A stretch of DNA of 23,696 nucleotides. Origin: Methanomassiliicoccus sp. UBA386. GTDB lineage: Archaea > Thermoplasmatota > Thermoplasmata > Methanomassiliicoccales > Methanomassiliicoccaceae. Below are positions 7,271 through 14,581 of this stretch, piece after piece. The stretch spans positions 14,632 to 38,327 of the forward strand of contig DAGU01000054.1 of the NCBI GenBank assembly GCA_002498285.1, read 5' to 3'. The notes under the pieces are model-generated. The model ran no database searches. It saw only the letters and a program-made list of their open reading frames with translations, and was not told the DNA's origin. Within the stretch, counting starts at the first letter, position 1; each line of letters begins with the position of its first letter. The position numbers and the translations under genes were made by a program.

Positions 7271-7942
7271 TCACAGCAGCCCCAGCATCTCCAGCCCCTC
7301 GATCACACCTTCGGCGTGCTCCTTCCGGCTGACATGACTGGCCGCTGCCTTGGCGGCGGGAGAGGCGTTCCCCACAGCTACTGAGAAGGCGCACTGGCGG
7401 AACATGCTGACATCATTGTCGGAATCGCCGAAGGCGGCGATCTCCTCGGTGCCGATGCCTAGAAGCTCGGCCATCTTTTTCACGCCCGTCCCCTTCCCGT
7501 GGCCTGCGTTCATGATGTGTATGGCAAAGCCGGTGCGCTCGATCGCCAGCTCCCAGCCTTCCAGCAGCTCCTCGATGCGCTCCATGTCGGCCCACCGTTC
7601 GATGGCCACCTCCGTGCGCCGCCACTGGCTGGTGAAGAGCTCCCGCACATCCATGTTCCTCTGGAGCAGCTCCAGCGCCTTACGCGGCAGCGCCATGTCG
7701 AACAGCTCCACGATGCCAGTGCCATGGCACACGATCCCGCCGTTCTCGGCCACGATCGGCCCATCCAGGCCCATATAGGTCTTGAGGCCGTAGGCGATCG
7801 GCAGGACGTTTCCGGAGGCCAGACAGACGGTGGTACCGCGCTCCTGCACCCGGCGAAGGGCCTCCACCCCGCGAGTGCTGAGGGCCCTTTCACCATCGGT
7901 CAGAGTGCCATCTATGTCCACCGCTATCGCCTTTAGTCCCAT
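7271..7942 (-). CDS. Phosphoglycolate phosphatase, archaeal HAD IIB type
   Basis: The 223-residue protein is a HAD-superfamily hydrolase of the archaeal phosphoglycolate phosphatase/sucrose-phosphatase-like group. Motif I is DIDGTLTD (D9, D11), motif II is the S in LASGN (about residue 43), the motif III lysine is in the GKGTGVKK segment, and motif IV is GDSDND. Between motifs II and III lies a C2B-type cap (about 80-150). Length matches the family (220-230 residues). Phosphoglycolate is the substrate shown for the Thermoplasma homologue; substrate here is inferred. A TATA-like GCTTTATCC at 7966-7973 on the minus strand is about 26 bp before the ATG, so the message is probably leaderless. Confidence 0.85.
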   Translation of the reverse strand: MGLKAIAVDIDGTLTDGERALSTRGVEALRRVQERGTTVCLASGNVLPIAYGLKTYMGLDGPIVAENGGIVCHGTGIVELFDMALPRKALELLQRNMDVRELFTSQWRRTEVAIERWADMERIEELLEGWELAIERTGFAIHIMNAGHGKGTGVKKMAELLGIGTEEIAAFGDSDNDVSMFRQCAFSVAVGNASPAAKAAASHVSRKEHAEGVIEGLEMLGLL

Positions 7943-7965
7943 GTTTCGTCGATGGTCCTAGGACG

Positions 7966-7975
7966 GATAAAGCAT
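7966..7975 (-). promoter_or_regulatory. TATA-like box for the phosphatase gene
   Basis: ATGCTTTATC on the minus strand sits about 26 bp before the start codon, which is the spacing expected for a leaderless archaeal transcript. No Shine-Dalgarno site lies in the short remaining gap. Confidence 0.4.
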
Positions 7976-8049
7976 ATCCGGAGCGGACCAGGGCGATGTA
8001 ACGGCCGCGATCATGATGGGGCCTTTCAGATGCCGGCCGCAAGGGGGTA

Positions 8050-8063
8050 ATATAATTAAATAG
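8050..8063 (+). promoter_or_regulatory. AT-rich TATA-like element upstream of the sensor kinase
   Basis: The stretch AATATAATTAAATA in an otherwise GC-rich region (7943-8248 holds no other gene) is the strongest box A candidate before the kinase. It would give a leader of about 165 nt to the 8249 ATG. A second candidate, GGTTATATCC at about 8147-8156, lies closer and would give a leader of about 70 nt. Which one is used cannot be decided by eye. Confidence 0.35.
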
Positions 8064-8066
8064 GCC

Positions 8067-8078
8067 GATATTAATATC
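8067..8078 (+). promoter_or_regulatory. 12-bp perfect palindrome
   Basis: GATATTAATATC is its own reverse complement and follows the AT-rich element at 8050-8063 by 3 bp. Its position just after a candidate TATA box makes it a possible operator, but short AT palindromes also arise by chance. Confidence 0.3.
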
Positions 8079-8248
8079 CCTATGGGTGGGGATCGGAGCC
8101 GGAGGACGTTAGATCGTTCTCTTCCGCTGTACCTTGGCACGCAATGGTTATATCCAGCCAGTTTCCACAGCAAGGAGGGGAAAGGCGCCCGGCGGCCTTT
8201 AGGCGAGACCTCGCCATGCCGGTCCCTGGCGTTACGGAGCCAACGGTC

Positions 8249-10597
8249 ATGATCAAATCTGAGGGGAAGGAGAGGGCGGGATCGTCCAATGGCGAGATCA
8301 AGGTACTTCTGGTGGAGGACAATCCCGGGGACGTGGGGTTGATGAGGGCGAGCATGGAGGACTCGCTGTACCATAAGGCGGTGACGCTGCATGCCGATCG
8401 CCTGCAGAAGGCAGTGGAGATGGTCCTGAGCGAGCAGCCGGACGTCATACTTCTTGATCTGGGGCTTCCCGACTCCTCCGGACTGGACACCGTGGACAGA
8501 ATGGTCAAGGCGGCTGGCCCCATCCCCATCGTGGTACTTACCGGCTACTCCGACGAGAACCTTGGCCTGGAGGCGGTGACCAGGGGAGCGCAGGACTACC
8601 TCGTCAAGGGGGAGGCGGACAGCGCCTCGCTTGCCCGATCACTCCGATACTCCATACAGAGGCGCCGGGCGCTGGAGGAGCTAAGGGAGAGCAACCAGCG
8701 ATATCACAGCCTGTTCAACGACAATCATGCGGCCATGATCATGATCGATCCGGTCAACGGCAGCATCGTGGACGTCAACGAGGCGGCGGTGGACTTCTAC
8801 GGCTATCCGCGGGAGAGGTTCACCACGCTCAACATCACCGACCTGGTGCCATTGCAGCCTGGCGAGGTGTTCGAGGTCCTGGGCAGGGCGGCCTCCAAGG
8901 ACCAGCAGCATATCTTCCTCAAGAACCGCCTGTCCGACCGTTCGGTCCGGGAGGTCGAGATGTTCAGCGGCCCCATCAATATACGGGGCCGCGTGATCCT
9001 CTACGCGATCGTTCATGACATAACGGAGCGCAAGAGGGCCGAGGAGGCGAGGGAGCGCCTCACCATGGAGCTGGCCCAGCAACATGATCTGTTGCAGACG
9101 GTCATCGAGAACTCCCCGTTCGGCATCATGGTGCTCAGCGACCCCGAGCTAGTGGTGAAGCTATCCAACAGCGCGGCGGTGGACATGATGGACACCGACG
9201 CCCACGAGATCGTGGGACGTCCTGTATCCGAGCTCCCGCTCATGCGAAGGGGCGGGTATGCTCACTTCATCGAACTGATGAACAAGGCCAGGCAGGGCGG
9301 CGAGCCGGTGATCGCCAGGGAACTGGACGTTACCGAGTTGTTCGGCGGTACGCCGACGTTCTGGCAAGTGGCTGCCATTCCATTGCCAGCTCCAATAGGC
9401 GACAAAGGTATCCTGATCATGCTCCAGAACATGACCGAGCAGGTCATGGGAAGGCGCCAGATCGAGGAGCTGGCGAACCGCGCCGACTCGGAGCGCAGGC
9501 GGCTGCGCACCATCCTGGACAACCTCCCGGTGGGGGTCATCGTGGCCGACCGGAAGGGAAGGGTGCAGGAGCGCAACGACATCATGGACGTCATATGGGG
9601 CGGGAGGGCCACTCATCGGGCGACCGGCGAGCGGGGCGGGAACAAGGGCTGGTGGGCCGACACCGGAATGACCGTGCGCACGGAGGAATGGCCGCTGGCG
9701 CGGGCGGTGAAGACCGGCGACTCCGTGGTCGGCGAGGTGATCGACATCCAGAGGCTCGACGGCACCCGGGGGACCATCATCTCGTCGGCCGCCCCCATCC
9801 GAGGCGCCGATGGCAAGGTCATGGGCGGGGTCGAGGTGGTCCAGGACATCACCAGGCAGAGGAAGCTGGAGCATGATGCCATAGAGGCCAAGGAGCAGGC
9901 CGAGCTGTACATCGACCTGCTGTCGCATGACATAAGCAACATGAACGCCGCCATACGGGGCTACATGGAGCTGGCGCTGGAGAAGATGGATATCGAGGAG
10001 AAGAACAAGCAGTACTTCACCAAACCGATGGATATCCTAGCGACAAGCAACCGCCTCATAGAGAACGTGCGCAAGATCCAGCAGGTGGAAGGCCACGAGG
10101 CCAAGCATGGGATGATCGATCTCGGCTGGCTGCTGGAGGACGTCCGCTCGGAGGCGGAGAAATATCCTGGGCGCGAGGTGAAGATCAATTACAAGACGAC
10201 CATAAAGAAGTTCGTCATCGCCAGCGAGCTGCTGAGGGACGTGTTCGACAACATCATCTCCAACGCCATAAAGCACTCCACTGGCCCGGTGGAGATCTCG
10301 ATCTCTCTTACCAAGATGTTCGAGAACGGATGGGAGTACTACAAGGTGGCGGTCGAGGACGACGGCCCCGGGATACCGGACGAGGTGAAGACCAAGTTGT
10401 TCCAGCGCAAGCAGAGGGGGCGCTCCAAGACGGCCGGAAGCGGCCTGGGGCTGTTCCTGGTGAAGAAGCTGGTCGAGGACTTCAACGGCCGGGTGTGGGT
10501 GGAGGACCGCGTCCCTGGGGACTATGCCAAGGGGGCCAAGTTCGTGGTGATGCTGCCCGCCGTCACTGCCGACGGCCGCGGCCAGGTCAACCTGTGA
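8249..10597 (+). CDS. Soluble receiver-PAS-PAS-PAS histidine kinase
   Basis: From the ATG at 8249 the protein has 782 residues and no membrane segment. A CheY-like receiver spans about 16-135 (acidic pair in VEDN, phospho-acceptor D70 in LLDLGLPD, T98 in VLTGY, K120 in LVKGE). Three PAS domains follow at about 150-262, 280-398 and 415-540, the first ending in the usual HDITERK. The H-box LLSHDISNM carries the phospho-acceptor H560. The ATPase domain has the N-box (NIISNAIKHS, 668-677), G1 (DDGPGIP, 704-710) and G2 (GSGLGL, 730-735). The receiver is N-terminal, so it probably gates the kinase. The frame is open to 8144, but that ATG overlaps a TATA-like sequence; 8249 has GGAG nearby and leaves a short lead into the receiver. 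ATG 8216 is a third option. Confidence 0.9.
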   Translation: MIKSEGKERAGSSNGEIKVLLVEDNPGDVGLMRASMEDSLYHKAVTLHADRLQKAVEMVLSEQPDVILLDLGLPDSSGLDTVDRMVKAAGPIPIVVLTGYSDENLGLEAVTRGAQDYLVKGEADSASLARSLRYSIQRRRALEELRESNQRYHSLFNDNHAAMIMIDPVNGSIVDVNEAAVDFYGYPRERFTTLNITDLVPLQPGEVFEVLGRAASKDQQHIFLKNRLSDRSVREVEMFSGPINIRGRVILYAIVHDITERKRAEEARERLTMELAQQHDLLQTVIENSPFGIMVLSDPELVVKLSNSAAVDMMDTDAHEIVGRPVSELPLMRRGGYAHFIELMNKARQGGEPVIARELDVTELFGGTPTFWQVAAIPLPAPIGDKGILIMLQNMTEQVMGRRQIEELANRADSERRRLRTILDNLPVGVIVADRKGRVQERNDIMDVIWGGRATHRATGERGGNKGWWADTGMTVRTEEWPLARAVKTGDSVVGEVIDIQRLDGTRGTIISSAAPIRGADGKVMGGVEVVQDITRQRKLEHDAIEAKEQAELYIDLLSHDISNMNAAIRGYMELALEKMDIEEKNKQYFTKPMDILATSNRLIENVRKIQQVEGHEAKHGMIDLGWLLEDVRSEAEKYPGREVKINYKTTIKKFVIASELLRDVFDNIISNAIKHSTGPVEISISLTKMFENGWEYYKVAVEDDGPGIPDEVKTKLFQRKQRGRSKTAGSGLGLFLVKKLVEDFNGRVWVEDRVPGDYAKGAKFVVMLPAVTADGRGQVNL

Positions 10598-10606
10598 ACG
10601 GACGGT

Positions 10607-11512
10607 TCACGCGCCCGAACGAATGTCCCCCAGGGTGCTAACCCGCTCGGCGAAGGCGTTGTGCTTGTGGATGGACTCCTCGCTCTCGCTGCGCGCGGTG
10701 ACGAGCGTCTCGTCCGGCAGGTCTGGATACCGCTCCAGCACCTTGCCCAGAATAGTGCGCACCACGTCCTCGACGAACTTTGGCTCAAGATGGGCCTGAA
10801 GCACCACCTTGGCCTCGTCGCTCCTCTTCAGCACTTCGTACGTGGGGCTGCTGAACGACGCCTCCACGATCTCGATGAGGTCGTTGGCCTCTACGTCCCA
10901 GCTCTCCGGGACCTCCATCATGACGGAGGAGACGTTGCGCTGGTTGTGGGATATCATCGGCAGGCAGTCCTCCATGGTGACGTTGCTTCCATACTGCTCG
11001 CGCACGGTCTCCATGGCGCAGGGGCAGGCGGTCATCCCTATGACCTCGACGCCGATCATCTTCTTCAGCACGTCGGTATTGCGGCTCACCGCCTGAGCCA
11101 TGATCTTGAACGACTCCAGGTTGGGCTTCCCGCTGGGGCCGGGGCGCTGCATGAAGTAGTCGGCAGTGACGCGCACCTCGGCGTATGTGGAATATTCATG
11201 CTTCTCCCTCAGGGAGCGGCATAGTCCGGCCGCAAACACTTCGATGCCCGGGAGCCCGGAGCGCAGGCTCTTCTCAACCTCTTCGTTGATAGCTTCGAGG
11301 TTCCTCGACAGGTGGGAGCCCTTCTGCGTGGACGGGAGGTCCACATAGACATCTATGGTGCAGAAGAGCGTGTTCGCGGTCTCGCCCCGGACCACTCTTA
11401 CTGGTTTCTTAACTCCCGTCACTCCGACCCGGGTCAGCATGAACCCCTTGGCGAGGCGGCGGTTCTGAACGTCAGCTGAGGCCTGTATGTCCATCACCTT
11501 GATTGCGGCCAC
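10607..11512 (-). CDS. mptA: GTP cyclohydrolase MptA (type IB, FolE2 family)
   Basis: MptA is the Fe(II)-dependent cyclohydrolase that converts GTP to 7,8-dihydro-D-neopterin 2',3'-cyclic phosphate, the first step to tetrahydromethanopterin or other archaeal pterins. The 301-residue product has the family signatures LPSTQKGSHLSRN (59-71), GMTACPCAM (159-167; C163 is the likely metal cysteine) and the ISHNQR segment (H189). The start is GTG at 11512. AGGAGG at 11521-11526 is spaced 8 nt from it, whereas the first ATG (11494) would be too far. A TATA-like GTTTACATAC lies at 11556-11565. It ends 10 bp from the kinase stop (convergent), and no other pterin gene is in the window. Confidence 0.95.
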   Translation of the reverse strand: MAAIKVMDIQASADVQNRRLAKGFMLTRVGVTGVKKPVRVVRGETANTLFCTIDVYVDLPSTQKGSHLSRNLEAINEEVEKSLRSGLPGIEVFAAGLCRSLREKHEYSTYAEVRVTADYFMQRPGPSGKPNLESFKIMAQAVSRNTDVLKKMIGVEVIGMTACPCAMETVREQYGSNVTMEDCLPMISHNQRNVSSVMMEVPESWDVEANDLIEIVEASFSSPTYEVLKRSDEAKVVLQAHLEPKFVEDVVRTILGKVLERYPDLPDETLVTARSESEESIHKHNAFAERVSTLGDIRSGA

Positions 11513-11520
11513 TCAAATCA

Positions 11521-11526
11521 TCCTCC
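11521..11526 (-). promoter_or_regulatory. Shine-Dalgarno site that fixes the GTG start of mptA
   Basis: A full AGGAGG lies 8 nt before the GTG at 11512 and 26 nt before the first in-frame ATG, so the GTG is the better start. Confidence 0.7.
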
Positions 11527-11555
11527 TGAATAAACATATTGTAGCTACTCCCGCA

Positions 11556-11565
11556 GTATGTAAAC
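11556..11565 (-). promoter_or_regulatory. TATA-like box for mptA
   Basis: GTTTACATAC on the minus strand is about 48 bp before the GTG start and gives a leader of about 20-25 nt containing the AGGAGG. It falls in the 58-bp gap after the DUF362 gene, so mptA can be transcribed on its own even though it follows that gene on the same strand. Confidence 0.4.
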
Positions 11566-11570
11566 TTCTC

Positions 11571-12671
11571 TCACAGTTCGATCAGCTCGTACTTCCTGGA
11601 GCCCAGGCCTAGTTCCTCGGCGTAGCGCAGCTGTGCAGTCCAATCGACGTCCGCCATCGCTCCGATCTTATCCTCTCCCGGAGCGTGATGATGCTTGAGG
11701 CCGGTCCCTTCCAGCCCTCGGGCGTTATTCACCAGGTCGGCGGCGGCCTGGTCTATGGCCACCGGGTCCAGCGAGGCCAGGATGCCGATGTCCGGCACCA
11801 CGGGGAGATCGGACCATCCGGGGCAGTCGCAGTGCGGCGTCACATCCACCACGAATGTCACGTACCCCACCTTGTCCTTCTTGTCCTTTAGGATGCCATA
11901 GCAGTACTCCACGATCCTCTCCTGTATGTCAATGAGGCTCCTGGGGTCCTGAGGTCCGATGGCGTCGCTGGGGCAGGCCACCCAGCATTCCCCGCAGCCG
12001 ATGCAGTCCTCATTGTGGATGCTGGCCTTCTCGTCCACGCCGATGGCCGACTGGGGGCAGGATTCGGCGCAGGAGCCGCAGCCGGTGCAGGCCTCCTGAT
12101 CGACGGTGGGATGGGCCAGCTTATGCATCTCCAGCTTTCCTGCACGGGAGCCGAAGCCCATGCCCAGGTTCTTGAGCGCTCCTCCGAATCCGGTCATGAG
12201 ATGCCCCTTGAAGTGGGAGACGACCATGATGGACGAGGCTTGGTGCGCGGCCGTTCCGAACCTCACCGTGCGGCAGTGCTTCAGGTTGACGTCGACCTCC
12301 ACCTCGTCCCTGCCGAGAAGGCCGTCGGCGATGATGGCCGGGGCATCGATGACCGGATAGGTGTAACCGTGCCGCACGGCGGCGTTCAGATGGTCCACGG
12401 CGTTGCTTCTCCCGCCCAGGTATAGGGTGTTGGAGTCGGTGAGGAACGGCCTGCCGCCTCCCTGGCGGACCATGTCCACGACCGCGCCGACGAACTGCGG
12501 CCTCAGGAAACTGGTGCTGCCCGGTTCGCCGAAGTGCGTCTTTATGGCCACCAGGTCCCCTTCCGTGAACGTCGAGCCCAGCCGGGCCCTTTCGAACAGG
12601 CGCCGTACCTTTGACGGAACGTTCTGGGATGGGCCATCGGCCCTCAGGCCAGCAAAGTACACCTCGGACAT
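11571..12671 (-). CDS. DUF362-family protein with two [4Fe-4S] ferredoxin motifs
   Basis: From the ATG at 12671 the product is 366 residues. An N-terminal DUF362 part (about 1-185; GDLVAIKTHFGEP, TDSNTLYLGGR and VSHFKGH-MTGFGGALKNLGMG are typical) is followed by a ferredoxin pair. Cluster one uses C195, C198, C201 and C205, cluster two C223, C226, C229 and C233, each in CxxCxxCxxxCP form. A C-terminal DUF362 part (about 255-340, with DVTPHCDCPGWSD and ILASLDPVAIDQA) closes the fold. The biochemical role is not known; it is presumably a soluble electron-transfer or iron-sulfur protein. The frame is open to 12743, but the rnhB promoter lies there and the family starts at MSEVYFAGL. It precedes mptA on the same strand by 58 bp. 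Confidence 0.88.
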   Translation of the reverse strand: MSEVYFAGLRADGPSQNVPSKVRRLFERARLGSTFTEGDLVAIKTHFGEPGSTSFLRPQFVGAVVDMVRQGGGRPFLTDSNTLYLGGRSNAVDHLNAAVRHGYTYPVIDAPAIIADGLLGRDEVEVDVNLKHCRTVRFGTAAHQASSIMVVSHFKGHLMTGFGGALKNLGMGFGSRAGKLEMHKLAHPTVDQEACTGCGSCAESCPQSAIGVDEKASIHNEDCIGCGECWVACPSDAIGPQDPRSLIDIQERIVEYCYGILKDKKDKVGYVTFVVDVTPHCDCPGWSDLPVVPDIGILASLDPVAIDQAAADLVNNARGLEGTGLKHHHAPGEDKIGAMADVDWTAQLRYAEELGLGSRKYELIEL

Positions 12672-12742
12672 GTTATCGTCCGCGTATGACGCCAGCGGCT
12701 GATGAACCTTGCTGATCGACGGGCCCGGCTCCGCGATACTCA

Positions 12743-12750
12743 TTTATATC
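12743..12750 (+). promoter_or_regulatory. TATA box for rnhB, possibly shared with the divergent DUF362 gene
   Basis: TTTATATC lies about 25 bp before the rnhB ATG at 12771, so rnhB is probably leaderless. On the opposite strand the same bases read GATATAAA and could direct transcription of the DUF362 gene with a leader of about 50 nt. The 99-bp gap 12672-12770 holds no other clear signal. Confidence 0.55.
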
Positions 12751-12770
12751 TCAAGCAAAATCGACCAACA

Positions 12771-13421
12771 ATGATCTGCGGAGCGGACGAGGCCGGTCGA
12801 GGCCCTGTGATCGGCCCCTTGGTCGTCGCGGCCGTCATGGTCGAGGACGACCTCTCCCTCCGCGAGCTGGGGGTCCGGGACTCCAAGCTCCTCTCCCCGG
12901 CCAGGAGGGAGGAGCTGTACGATCGCATCATGGACATGGCCAGGGTCGAGACGTCCGTGGCAGCGCCGGAGGAGATCGATGCCCGGGGGGAAGGCTCCCT
13001 GAACGAGCTGGAGGTGCAGCACTTCGCCGCTGTGATCGACCGACTCGCTCCCCACAAGGTCTACGTGGATGCCGCCGACGTGGTGGCCGAAAGGTTCGGA
13101 CAGAACATCTGTGCCCTTCTGCACTGCCGGCCAGAAATGGTCAGCTGCCACCGCGCCGATACCATATACCCAGTGGTTTCGGCGGCATCCATAATTGCCA
13201 AGGTGATGCGGGACCGGGCGGTCCGGTCGATCTGTGAGGAACTGGGAGAGGAGGTCGGCTCCGGCTACCCTACCGATCCTGTCACCAAGGCCTTCCTGGA
13301 GCGCTGGACCCGGGACCACGGGGACCTTCCCCCCCATACCCGCCGCTCCTGGGTCACCGCCCGGAAGATACATTCCATGTGCAAGGTAACGAAACTGGAC
13401 AACTGGATGGAGATACCATGA
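12771..13421 (+). CDS. rnhB: Ribonuclease HII
   Basis: RNase HII cuts the RNA strand of RNA-DNA hybrids and nicks at single misincorporated ribonucleotides. The 216-residue protein starts MICGADEAGRG, with the catalytic D6-E7 pair at the very N-terminus as usual for archaea. The other acidic residues are D100 (YVDAAD) and D130 (RADTIYP). VSAASIIAKVMRDR and the GSGYPTDP loop are also characteristic. The frame is open to 12702, but the TATA box at 12743-12750 and the family N-terminus support 12771. Its TGA overlaps the ATG of the next gene (ATGA at 13418-13421). Confidence 0.96.
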   Translation: MICGADEAGRGPVIGPLVVAAVMVEDDLSLRELGVRDSKLLSPARREELYDRIMDMARVETSVAAPEEIDARGEGSLNELEVQHFAAVIDRLAPHKVYVDAADVVAERFGQNICALLHCRPEMVSCHRADTIYPVVSAASIIAKVMRDRAVRSICEELGEEVGSGYPTDPVTKAFLERWTRDHGDLPPHTRRSWVTARKIHSMCKVTKLDNWMEIP

Positions 13422-13750
13422 CTGTCGAACCCCTCCTTCGGGACCTCATCGAGAAATTCAATGCCAAGACCGATAACGACGAATCGCTCCGCTCCGAGCT
13501 GCAGGGGATGGACAAGAAGGTCCTGATGGACCTCGGCAGCGAGGTATACAGCTTCCACCTCCATGACTGCAAGGCCCATGACTTCAAGGAGGGTGGGCTG
13601 GAGGGCCCCGACCTGGTCCTCACGTCCGACCCGGAGACCATCCAGGGGATCATCGAGGGAAAGATCAAGCCCATGAAGGCCTTCGCCCTGAGAAAGGTGC
13701 GAGTGAAGGGCGATCTCAACGACGTGCTCCGGTTGAGAAAACTGTTCTGA
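13418..13750 (+). CDS. SCP2 sterol-transfer-domain-like small protein
   Basis: The 110-residue product resembles the SCP2 fold: an N-terminal helix (LLRDLIEKFNAKTD), strands with VYSFHLHDCKAHDF, a pair reading GPDLVLTSDPETIQGIIEGKIKP and a closing helix with MKAFALRKVRVKGDLNDVLRL. The last segment, in which a lipid-tunnel helix and a KVKGD strand alternate, is the most typical part. Such proteins bind hydrophobic ligands; the ligand is unknown. It overlaps rnhB by ATGA and is therefore its operon partner. There is no known functional link between the two. It converges with the Bat-type regulator. Confidence 0.75.
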   Translation: MTVEPLLRDLIEKFNAKTDNDESLRSELQGMDKKVLMDLGSEVYSFHLHDCKAHDFKEGGLEGPDLVLTSDPETIQGIIEGKIKPMKAFALRKVRVKGDLNDVLRLRKLF

Positions 13751-13765
13751 GCCGCGCCATGCCCG

Positions 13766-13784
13766 TCCGGCCCGACGTGCCGGG
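13766..13784 (+). terminator. Weak hairpin between convergent genes
   Basis: TCCGGC and GCCGGG can form a 6-bp stem (one G:U) around a 7-nt loop in the 53-bp gap between the convergent SCP2 and Bat genes. There is no T-run after it on either strand, so a terminator role is only a possibility. Confidence 0.2.
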
Positions 13785-13803
13785 TCCAGCTATGCTAAGG
13801 GGC

Positions 13804-14442
13804 TCAGCCCATCCTCTTTCTCAGCAGATAGGTTTCGACCAGCTTCCTCTGGGCATTCTGCAATGTCTCGTACAGCGTGGACTGGCTGATGCCCAGCCTC
13901 TTGGCCAGCTCCCTTCCCGTTACGCCCCGGGGGTAGTCGAAGTACCCCATCTCCAACGCCTTGTCCAGAACGCTCTCCTGCCGCTTGGTCAGGAGGTTGA
14001 AGTCGTTTATCTGGCGCTTTTTTTTCAGGCTTACCTTGGCGCCCGCTGCCTTCAGGTCCCTGACCAGACCCCGCAGGACCTTCTCGTCGGTGGCCAGCAG
14101 CCTCCATTCCACCGTGCCCTGCTCCAGCGTCCTCGCCCATATGACGTAGAGATTGGTCCTCTGCAGGGCCTTGCCCATCATCCACTTGTCGATGGTGATG
14201 TTGCCCATGATGGCCTCATCGCTCTCCTCGGAGATCACCAGCTCCCTGGTGTCAGGATGGCGGGCGATCTCCTCCAGCACGGCTTCCTTGCTCGTTCCCG
14301 CTAGGCGGAACTCCACCAGGCTGCTGATGGTGCCGTCCTTCCCCATGGCGCTCTCCACGATGCGGATGGGGACGCTGAGCTTCTTCGAGATGTCTATGGC
14401 CCAGCTTTCCAAGGGCTTTACCTGGAGGGTTGCTTCCAGCAT
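13804..14442 (-). CDS. Bat-type HTH_10 transcriptional regulator
   Basis: The 212-residue protein has the C-terminal HTH_10 domain first described in haloarchaeal bacterio-opsin activator, spanning residues 150-203: LTKRQESVLDKALEMGYFDYPRG, then ELAKRLGIS, then STLYETL with a basic end. The N-terminal part (1-140) is a Bat-associated domain of alternating strands and helices, as in many archaeal regulators, with no PAS or GAF motif I can identify. The ATG at 14442 has AGGTG 7 nt upstream. The gene lies 139 bp downstream of the betaine-type ABC operon on the same strand. A role in that operon's regulation is a guess from position. Confidence 0.88.
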   Translation of the reverse strand: MLEATLQVKPLESWAIDISKKLSVPIRIVESAMGKDGTISSLVEFRLAGTSKEAVLEEIARHPDTRELVISEESDEAIMGNITIDKWMMGKALQRTNLYVIWARTLEQGTVEWRLLATDEKVLRGLVRDLKAAGAKVSLKKKRQINDFNLLTKRQESVLDKALEMGYFDYPRGVTGRELAKRLGISQSTLYETLQNAQRKLVETYLLRKRMG

Positions 14443-14581
14443 GTCAACGCACCTGCGAACACATACGGGACTTGCGATTCGTCTAATCCTTTGAAAACCT
14501 GTTGGTCGGCAGGAAGGCCGCGGATGTAAAAGGGGTAATGGGGTTTGGGAAGGGACCTATCGGCCCTTGGGGAGCGGACCT

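Noticed and set aside
14443..14581. Possible small gene or riboswitch in the gap after the ABC operon
   Set aside because: The 139 bp show only a ribosome site for the downstream regulator and no conserved-looking fold or reading frame.
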